Source of the DNA: Paulinella micropora
Taxonomy: Eukaryota; Cercozoa; Imbricatea; Euglyphida; Paulinellidae
Reading direction: 5' to 3'
Assembly (NCBI GenBank): GCA_019918135.1
Contig: WBZZ01005625.1
Coordinates: 1-35,721 of the forward strand
DNA length: 35,721 nucleotides
This document shows positions 16,504 to 24,961 of the stretch, one piece after another. A model generated the notes under the pieces. The model saw only the letters and a program-made list of their open reading frames with translations. It was not told the DNA's origin and ran no database searches. How positions within the stretch are numbered: the first letter of the stretch is position 1; each line of letters begins with the position of its first letter. A program made the translations under genes and the position numbers.

Positions 16504-19275
16504 TGGGGGACGCCGCACCCTTGCCGGAGCTCGAACCCCGTCCCGGTCTCTAGCCGGGGACTCTTCACCTTCACGCTCCTCCTCCCCGTCGGATTCAGAG
16601 GAAGGATCGGCATCGGACTGCATTTCCGGAGGCTCATCTTCTACGTCCGCCAAACCATCCGGTTGGTAGCCCTCCGGGCCGGGCCTTACCTTCACCCCTT
16701 GTACCTTCTCCCTTTTTGCTTTGAGTAAAGATTTCAGGTTTTGGCTCATGATACTACTACCAGCCTCAGCTGGCTCGGCCTTTGAACCAATCTCAACCTT
16801 CGGGGCAGGTACCGCTGACGGCCCGCTCACCCCTCTAGGTCTACCCTTACTCTCTCCACGGGGGTCGGGCCTACCGGACGGAGTGGAGTACCCTTCGACT
16901 CTTGTGCGCGTACCGGCAGCGATGCTACTGATAGGGGCACAACTCCCCCACAAGAGAAGATACCCCACCTCGGAAGTACATGTGCTTCGCTTGTGCACCG
17001 GCCTGAGGTTCATGTTGGCGGTACACCTTCCGCCATGAGGGTACACCGGACGCCTCCCACGTTACAGGTTGACGGCTAATGATCCACTCGGTAAACTGTC
17101 CGGGCTCACGGGGCTTCGCATAGTGGATGATGGGCAAGAGGGACCGGTTCCACTGGATGCCCCGCTTCGCGGCTTCGTGTCGCACTATGACCTCAACCAT
17201 TAGAGGATGACTCCCACTTTTGATCTGGGCTTCTAACCCTCGCTCTCCCATCTCGCACATTAGAGGTAGATGATCCCTTCGAGCCATGTCGGCTGCCCAA
17301 AGACGCAAGGCATTGTCCCTCTCGTGCTTGGCCCACTGGTACTAATGCTCAACGCAATAGTTGCTATCTATGAGGGTAGCTGCCTTAATCCTCATGCTGT
17401 TGAAGGGAGACTCAAGGTCCTTCAAACTGGCTACGTACCGGCGCTTTCCTTCCGCTACTCCATGGCACCGACCCTCGTTCATCTTACCTATGTCGGCGTC
17501 GTCCTCAAGCAAGATCTCAAAACTGTTCTCGTCCTCCGGTGGTATGATCGGTTCGGGAAGGTTGCACCCCCGGGTTTAGCCATGACGGCTTTGTCTTTCG
17601 ACTTGCCGGTTAGGAACTTTACCATCTGGGCTAAGGCTACGCCCGGCTCCTCATCCTCGGAGTCGTCGCTATCACTACCCCCGTTAGAGCCCTTTGCTGC
17701 CTCCCCCTTCTCCTTCCGGCCTTTGTCCGGGCACTTGCTCAACTTGTGCTTGCCCCCGCACAACCGGCACTTCTTGCTGCATTTACCGGCGATGTGCCCC
17801 TTTTCGAAGCAATTAAAGCACTTTGGCCCCTTGCTCTTTTCGCTCTTCTTGCTTTTCTCCCCCTTGGGGGTGTCTGCCGGTTTGGGAGGGGTCTTCTTGG
17901 CTTTAGCTGGGTCATGCTCAAACCTACATTTTTCTGCCCACCTACACTCCCTTTGCTTGTCCCACAGGAAGCACACCCCTCTCACCTTCCCTCCAACGTA
18001 GAGGTAGCGGCATGAGGCCCCACGAGTGCATTTGCCTTCTTTGCTGAAGAGCCAGCATTCGTCCTTGGGTTTCCTTTCCCGGCCTTGCGAACTGCCAAAC
18101 CTTTCTCAGTGGAACTAGTCACTTTGGCTCGGTCAAACTTCTTATCTAGTCCAAGAGCACGATCCTGTACGAACTTCCACCATGAGTTGAAGTCCCGCTT
18201 AAACTGCTTGCGGTTCAGTTCGGCCATTTCAACCCATACCTGCCAGGCTTTCTTCACCCTAGAGTCAAATTGCCACTAACGCGTCCTTTACTATCTGTTG
18301 CAGCCGGTCGTCGGTTGGGGCTTGGCCATAGTCGGCCAACCAGTCTCTCCTAGCGTTCAAGTCCACACACTGACCAACGTACTGCTGCTTGCTAGTAAAG
18401 AGAAAGTCATTCAGTTCACCTTATCCTGAACGTCAGAGGGGTCAGCTTTCTTGTACCGGGCTAGCAACCTGTCCCACAGTGCTTTTGGGTTTTGACCAAA
18501 GGTCAGCTTTTCCGGATCAGGCAAGTCACGCACTAGACTCTTCGCCTCACCACCGAGCATGTCATAGATGATGTTGATCACCCTCTCTTTTTGCTTGCTC
18601 ATCTCAGCAAGTACACTAGCGTCATAGGCCATCACCTGTCGTGTCAGTGCGCCATCATGATCAGCACTCCCTAGTGGGGCTTTGACCTTATAGGGGTCCG
18701 TCTGTCCTCGGGAGGCCCCACTCTTGCTGTCGCCCTCTAAGTCTGAGCCTTGCCAGCTGACAGCCTAGGTTTGTCAGTGCTAGCATACCCACTAGAGTAG
18801 AGGTCAGGAGTGTTCCGGCCTTCATCTACTTCCTCCTCCTCCTTTTCTTCTTCAGTCTCAGTGGCTTGTTTATCCCTCGGACTGCTAAATACCGGTTTGT
18901 AACGCTTGATTGGTGTTTTCTGTCCTCCCTCTACCCCTAACGCCTCATCAAGGTTGGAAGCATCCGGTTTGGTGTTTGGCATAGGCCACAGGCGAGTGGG
19001 ACCCTTGGTTTTGCCCTCAAAGTATTCCTTTACTACTTCCTCGGGAAGAACTCAGCTACCTCTTCCCAAGCTAGTATAAAGGGGGGGACCTCCCTACCCT
19101 TAAGCTGTATTCCAAGTACGTTTTCTCGGTGGACATATTGCTTGTGGGCGTCAGCACCCTGCAGCACTTCCTTAGGTGCCTTTGCATTACAGCTTTGAAC
19201 TACCTGCCTATGCAGTAGGATCCATGCTTCTTTGCAGGTGAACGTGATCTTACTGTCTGTCTTACTAGTAGTCAT
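16504..19275 (-). pseudogene. Gag-like retroelement relic with CCCH fingers and zinc knuckles
   Basis: Minus-strand frames run from 19275 (a protein beginning MTTSKTDSK) down to 16504, broken by frameshifts and stops. In order: an N-terminal part (19275-19033); a Ser/Pro/Glu-rich linker (18982-18737); a capsid-like helical part (18635-18257, with MLGGEAKSLVRDL and ALWDRLLARYKK); two CCCH fingers with C-x8-C-x5-C-x3-H spacing at about 18060-17920 (the first ends in Tyr instead of His); a zinc knuckle CFNCFEKGHIAGKC; a second C-x2-C-x3-H-x4-C; then a conserved-looking domain at 17308-16950 and an acidic tail. No protease, integrase or reverse transcriptase was found. It is either a non-autonomous or truncated LTR-type element, or a captured gag gene. 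GC content is higher than in the neighbours. No flanking LTR pair was identified by eye. Confidence 0.6.
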
Positions 19276-19514
19276 TTCTAACTACCGTCGGTCTCGAACA
19301 GACACACGCTCCCCTTACACACACTTACACACAGCACACAGCTAAGCTCTCTACCGGCTAAATAGAGTTAGGTTCACACAATGCTTACGCTGTTCTGATG
19401 GCCCAGACACAGGCAAGCAACCACACACACTCCCACACAGAGAGAACACTACAGAGGCTACGAGCAGACTCACCCACACACTACACAGAATAGTGTTTTG
19501 CTTGTCCACACCAC

Positions 19515-19556
<42 letters not shown>

Positions 19557-19864
19557 AACTACGTGTGCTACCACTGACTCTATTGCTCAGACTACACAGA
19601 GGCTACCACCTATGATATCCTTCCACCTACTAGCAGCCCTATCTGCAAAGTCAGTTCTTCAACATACCTAGGTTTGTCGTTGTTTTTGTACAACCACCTA
19701 AACAGTCACTTTTCGCTCCTCAGCTAGTGTCCAAAGCACGGTTCTACAAAGCACACAACCTCACCACACCTCTCTCTCACTCCTAACCACGTCACAGCAA
19801 AAGACACAAGTAGTAGTAGGTGTGATGATGCTACACTAGTTCAACAATAGCTGTGCAATGCAAA
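19276..19864. other. Leader region 5' of the Gag relic, with (CT)18
   Basis: No gene. It is CA-rich DNA with several CACACA runs and a (CT)n microsatellite at about 19519-19554. It lies where the 5' leader or LTR of the minus-strand Gag relic would be, but I could not identify an LTR end or primer-binding site. Confidence 0.4.
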
Positions 19865-20197
19865 CTGTTGTGTCCGTGGGTCCTGGTGCTCAATCCAGGA
19901 AAGAACCACGTTCAGCACAACTTGCCACGGTCTTGTCCCGCTTGCCTTGCATACTGTTGTGTCAGTGGGTCCTGGTGCTCAATCCAGGAAAGAACCACGT
20001 TCAACACAACTTGCCACGGTCTTGTCCCGCTTGCCTTGCACACTGTTGTGTCTGTGGGTCCTGGTGCTCAATCCAGGAAAGAACCACGTTCAACACAACT
20101 TGCCCTGTCTTGTCACACTTGCCTTGCATACTGTTGTGTCCGTGTGTCCTGGTGCTCAATCCAAGAAAGAACCACGTTTAACACAACTTGCCACGGT
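19865..20197. repeat. Tandem repeat, about 3.7 units of 89 bp
   Basis: Units begin with CTGTTGTGT at 19865, 19954, 20043 and 20131 (periods 89, 89, 88). They differ at a few positions, and the last unit is cut short near 20197. Each unit contains GGTCCTGG ... CCAGGAAAGAACC, a short foldback. All three plus frames are largely open, a by-product of a repeat poor in stops. It is located upstream of the Gag relic, so it may be a leader or enhancer-type repeat of that element. Confidence 0.85.
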
Positions 20198-20486
20198 CAC
20201 AGAACAAATGGACAACCTTTTAGAAGGCCCACCCCCTCTCGCACTACGACCTGTGCGATTCGATGTAACACTCTGTCTGTCTGTCCTGTCCCACCTTGCC
20301 CTTCCACTGCACGCAAGCAGAGCAGGGCGTGGGTAGTATCTACAGTGATCCGCTGTAGCCACACAAATTGAAACTTCATGCGCACTTTCCTGAAACGGTG
20401 TCACTTAAGGTAGACCCCACACACTTTGAACGAAGGTTCTCTTCTGCAATCCGTTACACAGAACACGCTGCAAGGCTCATAACCTA

Positions 20487-20726
20487 ATGGAAGAAAACCC
20501 TCGCGACTTCTTCAAACGGCAACCTGCACTCGGGGCGTCCCCCTCCTACCAGTCAACGACTTCCCACGAAGAAGAATTTAACAATAATGAAACAATTCCC
20601 GCCATTCTAACTGACGACGTCACACAAAAGATGTACCCCTGGAAAATGACTCACGAAACGCCTGATATTGGTAATAAGGGTAATGGTAAAAAGCTGGTGC
20701 CACCAGTACCAGAAAAGGTACCCTAA
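20487..20726 (+). CDS. Small unrecognised ORF, 79 aa
   Basis: It is open from an ATG (MEENPRDFFKRQ) to a stop after VPEKVP. The composition is Pro/Asn/Thr-rich and hydrophilic, with no domain. It could be a fragment of an exon or chance. The neighbouring 20204-20486 and 20727-21124 hold nothing I can name, apart from a TATATAA at about 20963 that could serve as a TATA box. Confidence 0.15.
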   Translation: MEENPRDFFKRQPALGASPSYQSTTSHEEEFNNNETIPAILTDDVTQKMYPWKMTHETPDIGNKGNGKKLVPPVPEKVP

Positions 20727-21124
20727 TTGACTGTATTAATAACTAATAATACTACTAACCGTAACGATTGCTAACGTACAAAATAGCAATACAGACATAA
20801 CTGAGGAGGAAGGGTCTAATTAATTGTCCAATTCATATGTCATCATAGTAGGAAAATGTACTGGTTTTTCTGTGATAGAATACCGTGACTGGTCTGATTT
20901 TTTTTCAATAGTCGGTGGCACTTGAAAAATGATGTCTCGACACCTCCTATGCCTGCCCACCTGGTATATAATGGCATTACTCTATGTTCCGGTCTGTCTG
21001 TTAAGCTTGGCTTAGAGAGTACGGAGTCACAGGGAAATCGATTATACGTAAAACATAGAGAAATGATTCTCCGACAGTCGTAACGTTAACAATCTGTCAC
21101 TTCGACACTGCTTTCTTCCAACTA

Positions 21125-22088
21125 TGTAGCGGGAAATCGAAGCGATTCTAATTGTTCTTTGATTGCGCGCTGGTCTTCAGCTCTGAGCTTGCCGCAATGT
21201 AGATTTCCTCCTCCAACTGTGAATCGAATATCTGTGCAAAACACTTCAACTTCATAGTCATACCACATGCCTTCTTCTTTTATGGTTTCCTCTGCCTTCT
21301 CCAAAGTGATATCTGAGTACTCCCAGCCTCATAGTCATACCACATGCCTTCTTCTTTTATGGTTTCCTCTGCCTTCTCCAAAGTGATATCTGACCAGCCT
21401 GTCTTCGTTTGCTTAGCAATCCGTATGTGGCTGTGAGGAGGTTCTTGTTCTTTATGCCCAAACGCTGGACTTTGACAGCAAAGCCAGAACAGTCTTTGTA
21501 AATAATAACACCAAGTCCGATCACCATAGATGCGGCGACCGATTGGGTCGTACACTATAGTACACAGTGACTCCACTGGTTCATAGCACAAAAATATGAC
21601 TAGAACTCCCTTACGTTCTCCCTTTTTACTTTCCACTTTCATAATAGCTGCACACCCAACATGCTTTAGATGTGATAAGAAGTGCTTCTTTTTGAAAATG
21701 GCTTCAAACGGGGAAACTCCCTTGAACTTCCCGGATGCACTAGGAATCATATTCTCAATTTAGGTAGAGCTTTTCTCCATGTCTGTCCAAAACTTATGAG
21801 CAAACCTGCATCAAGTGTAGCAGCTGCAGCGGTGCCTTCCATAGTAAGATGTGACCTTTCAATCACCGCATTACTCTTACTATAGCCTTTTGGGGAAGGG
21901 TAGAATTCCGTTCCTGTCCTCTTAACCCAAGCATTGAAAACCTCGTAGCTTCTATATTTCTGATCGGATTGAATCATTCTTACAGAGTTGCGAGTCTGGC
22001 GCTCAAAGAAAGCTACTGCTTCTAGAAAATAAGGAGAAAACTCATTCTTTCGCTTTATGTAGTAGTCTTTGACATATCCACACGCCAT
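21125..22088 (-). pseudogene. Copia-type integrase fragment
   Basis: The minus-strand frame from 22088 reads through IQSDQKYRSYEVFNAWVK, PKGYSKSNAVIERSHLTM and then, after a one-base shift near 21755, a GVSPFEAIFKKK...SHLKHVGCAA block. These match the Ty1/Copia integrase order: the second catalytic Asp in a SD context, the N-x-x-x-ER motif that carries the catalytic Glu, and the PFEA...LSHLxxxGC block. The first part of the core and all of the reverse transcriptase are missing. The last stretch holds a 65-bp duplication (21252-21316 and 21329-21393) that shifts the frame. It lies on the same strand as the Gag relic but in an order (IN before gag) that does not fit one element. Confidence 0.65.
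21252..21393. repeat. 65-bp direct duplication inside the Copia fragment
   Basis: TCATAGTCATACCACATGCC and the 45 bases after it occur at 21252 and again at 21329, identical by eye, 77 bp apart. The duplication repeats codons for EKAEETIKEEGMWYDYE and puts the tail out of frame. Confidence 0.8.
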
Positions 22089-22774
22089 GCACTTAATAGT
22101 GAATTTATATTTCTTCCCGTCATATTGGACAGGACTCTATAAAACTGCGTGTCCATAGCCAAACACTCACCTGGGGCGAAATCACTATCGTGCCTGTTTT
22201 TGTTCCTATGGTCCACTTATTCACATTTTCTCACCGCTCTCTCCAGTTCTTCCCGATGTCACCCGGTAATTTACTGCACCCAATTCACTGCAGCACAATC
22301 AACCGTAGTCCAAATTACTGCACCCTTACTGCCACTGGAAAATTTTAGACCCTCACAGATTGTGATTCGTACATGATTTCAGTACGGGTCAGACAATAAA
22401 AAAGGAAAAACATGTTTGAACTACTTTCAAATTTGGACCAGCACGGAAGTTATGCTCTGCATATGATTTCCGTATGGGTCCAAAAAAATCGGCAAAAACC
22501 CTTGCTGACACGCAACAAGTCCAACATCTGAAAGTCCGATTTACAGTCTGCATGTACTCGCATGGCCTGCCCTCCCTCCCTCCCTTCCCCCCCCCCCCCT
22601 CTCTTTTCTCTTCTTTTGTCTCTCTCTCCCTCTCTCAACGTTCAGTAAACGCAGAGAAAAAACCATTAAAAAAACCTCTCTGCCTCTCTCTCTCTTTCTC
22701 TTCCTCCCTCTCCCTCTCTCCCTCTCTCGTGTGTATGGGAGGGAGGGAAGGAAGGAGAGAAAGAGAGAAAGAGG

Positions 22775-22829
<55 letters not shown>

Positions 22830-22845
22830 TCCGGGAGAGAGAGAG

Positions 22846-22878
<33 letters not shown>

Positions 22879-23111
22879 GATAGAGCACGGCAGGATTTGA
22901 ATCCCTTGAAATTGTAGACTGCCTATGACTACCGATCTCAAAACCATCAACTTTGCTAGCGAAACTAGTGACGAGGAATTAAAGTGTCATTTTTCGCTTT
23001 TACTGCACAACGTGACATCTCTCTCAGGTGTGAACATTATCTACTTTGCGGAAGCCAGGAAAGAAGCAAAACTCTCGACCTGGCGAAAATTTACAGAATG
23101 ATGATTTTTTG
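22089..23111. other. Low-complexity stretch, no gene
   Basis: C- and CT-rich tracts (about 22565-22740), a (GA)n run (about 22779-22827) and a CACA run (22847-22878) dominate. Open frames here encode only Ser/Leu or Arg/Glu repeats and are not genes. Near 22365-22400 and 22455-22480 two imperfect copies of a motif (CATGATTTCAGTACGGGTC and CATATGATTTCCGTATGGG) suggest an old duplication. Confidence 0.7.
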
Positions 23112-23133
23112 ATCAGTCCGCCTAAGGACTGAT
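23112..23133. repeat. 8-bp hairpin over the stop of the 23122-24018 ORF
   Basis: ATCAGTCC (23112-23119) pairs perfectly with GGACTGAT (23126-23133) across GCCTAA. It spans the stop codon at 23122-23124 on the minus strand. Confidence 0.5.
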
Positions 23134-24018
23134 TAGGATGCGGTTTCGCATACTTGCAGGAGGAGAGGACGGATGTTCTTGTTCTGTAGACAAGTAACTT
23201 GACGACGAAGAGGGGGCAGTAGACAAGAGAGGTCCTTCAGAGGGGGAAATAAGGTCTGGAATAGAATTTGGATAACACTGATGACTACTTTGATGTACTA
23301 CTAGAAAGTCAGCATTCCACATATGAGATGAGTCTGAAGGAGTTAAGCCAGAGTCGCAAGAAGAACGTAGTTGATAGCAGTGCCGCGCCCTCTCTAGTAA
23401 TCCAACACTGTCCAGAAATGTTTGGGAAAGTCTTGACGAGGACACTGAAAGGATGCGTTCAGATGCGTCGTAACTCCTTCGCCGCCGAAGTTTTCGCTCC
23501 CACAGCATGCGTATTCGCTCGGGGTCTATGTTCACGCCTTCTTGGATTTGGACAACACCTAGCATTTCCAACCGCCTGAGACTCTGAGGTTTGCAAATCT
23601 TCTCTAGTTTGCAGTCAGCTCTGCTGGCCTCGAGCTTGTAGTCATTTCTTTTCGCCTCACTCAGATGTGGGCTTGAAATGCTGAGGCATACTGCTTTTCT
23701 TTTTAAATATGGAGACACCGGGGTTTCGGCTTTCACTGTGAACTGTTGAGAGTCTGAGGAGATGGATGGCAAACTTAAACTTTGAGGATAACTTGATGTC
23801 TCCCTAAGTGAAAGGGTCTCTGTTCTCATCCTCTTCTTCGCCCTGAAATATGGAGACACCGGCATTTCGGCTTTCACTGTGAACTGCTGTGAGTCTGAGG
23901 AGAGGCATTGCACACTTAAATTTTGTGAATAACTGGATGCTTCTTTATGCGAAAAGGTCTCCCTTTTCATCTCGTTTGTCCCATGTGCGCTCCTCGTAAG
24001 TTTCCGTCTCGGTTCCAT
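23122..24018 (-). CDS. Unrecognised Ser-rich protein with a VSPYF/L repeat
   Basis: The start is taken at the first ATG (24018, MEPRRKLTR); the frame is open a little further up but only from a TTG. The 298-residue product is Ser-rich and basic, and no enzyme domain was recognised. It carries a tandem repeat of about 45 residues. Each unit has (R/K)ETxSxxxxSSYxQ, SSDSQQFTVKAE(M/T)PVSPY and a Lys/Arg cluster; two full units and a partial one lie in residues about 20-110. The unit could be a short linear motif array followed by a basic patch, for instance for docking or nuclear localisation. The frame is long for non-coding DNA and has no stop, which supports coding, but it may be one exon of a larger gene. 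Confidence 0.4.
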   Translation of the reverse strand: MEPRRKLTRSAHGTNEMKRETFSHKEASSYSQNLSVQCLSSDSQQFTVKAEMPVSPYFRAKKRMRTETLSLRETSSYPQSLSLPSISSDSQQFTVKAETPVSPYLKRKAVCLSISSPHLSEAKRNDYKLEASRADCKLEKICKPQSLRRLEMLGVVQIQEGVNIDPERIRMLWERKLRRRRSYDASERILSVSSSRLSQTFLDSVGLLERARHCYQLRSSCDSGLTPSDSSHMWNADFLVVHQSSHQCYPNSIPDLISPSEGPLLSTAPSSSSSYLSTEQEHPSSPPASMRNRILISP

Positions 24019-24304
24019 GGCTACATCCCTCAACGTTTGTTTGAGTGAACCCTTTCAAGCACAAATTTTATCGCGGCCCGCTGCCTGATTTCGCTGCAAG
24101 AAAGGCAGTATCGACGCTCCGTCGCTACTTTCTTTGGCCTAGGTACACCTGGCATATTTTTGTATCTCTTTTTTCAGAGCAAGAATTTCCAACAGCAATG
24201 ACAGTTGAATCTTGAATACTTGTAAGATCTCCTGTGTCCATAGTTATTGTTCCTGCAGGTGCAAAACGTCAGCCAGCCAGGACTTCAGCACGAACTGACT
24301 TGGA

Positions 24305-24307
<3 letters not shown>

Positions 24308-24354
<47 letters not shown>
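24308..24354. repeat. (CT)n microsatellite at the 3' end of LINE1
   Basis: About 23 CT units pass directly into (CTT)n at 24355. On the LINE strand this is (GAA)n then (GA)n, the tail of the element. Confidence 0.9.
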
Positions 24355-24357
<3 letters not shown>

Positions 24358-24375
24358 TCTTCTTCTTCTTCTTCA

Positions 24376-24700
24376 TTTTTATTGAGAGAACAATTTTACA
24401 ATTGGACTCAGGGAACGTCCACGTGAAAAGTATAGCTAGTAAGTTATACCTTTATCTAAGGTGGAAACCTAGTTATTCAGTACTAGTTGAGCGTATTAAG
24501 GAAGATATCGATATCAAATTAGTATTCAGCTGCTCAGTATTAATATTATATTATAGTTATTAAAATTAATATTTCTGTTTAGATATATTGTGCGGTGATA
24601 TAATATTATGTTGTTATGTTATATATATATGTTATTGTAAAGGTGTAGTCGTTTATGTGCGGCGGCCCCCCCTCTCTTTTCTTTTCCATCTAGAAGAAGT

Positions 24701-24737
<37 letters not shown>

Positions 24738-24850
24738 GAGAGAAAGAGAGAGAGAGGGGGGAGTTGAGAGTGGGCGTGGTTGACCATATACGTCGATTGA
24801 TCCGGAGAGTTCTCCTTCAGGTAGTAGACAAAGGAGCAAGCTTGGTGTTC

Positions 24851-24854
<4 letters not shown>
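24376..24854 (-). repeat. LINE 3' module, copy of LINE1
   Basis: Shared landmarks with the other copies are TATTGAGAGAACAATTTTAC, CACGTGAAAAGTATAGCTAG, CCTAGTTATTCAGT, a GGCGGCCCCCC block followed by a CT-rich hairpin, GTGGTTGACCATATACGT and GTAGTAGACAAAGGAGCAAG. A (GA)n run at 24705-24731 expands the hairpin. It sits between the ORF2 stop plus A/GA tract and the terminal (GAA)n(GA)n. Confidence 0.8.
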
Positions 24855-24919
<65 letters not shown>

Positions 24920-24936
24920 TTTTTTTTTTTTTTTTT
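24855..24936. repeat. (CT)n followed by T26
   Basis: On the LINE strand this is about A26 then (GA)n, about 25 bp past the ORF2 stop. LINE2 has a pure A tract of about 62 at the same place (30307-30369), so this tract varies between copies. Confidence 0.9.
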
Positions 24937-24961
24937 CGCGCGTGTGCATATGTTACATATA

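Noticed and set aside
19865..20197. CRISPR-like array
   Set aside because: The units are continuous 89-bp tandem copies with no unique spacers, in a eukaryotic setting.
19853..20371. 172-aa and nested ORFs on the plus strand
   Set aside because: They are created by the 89-bp tandem repeat, which lacks stops in several frames; no domain or start context supports a protein.
20940..21010. LTR promoter with TATATAA
   Set aside because: A lone TATA-like word on the plus strand, without matching repeat ends or an element in that orientation, is not enough.
16504..22088. One full-length LTR element combining the Gag relic and the Copia integrase
   Set aside because: On the minus strand the integrase piece would precede gag, which is the wrong order. 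The 89-bp repeat and unrelated DNA lie between, and no LTR pair was found.
22541..22950. Ser/Leu-repeat and Arg/Glu-repeat ORFs
   Set aside because: They only translate (CT)n/(GA)n and CACA microsatellites in different frames.
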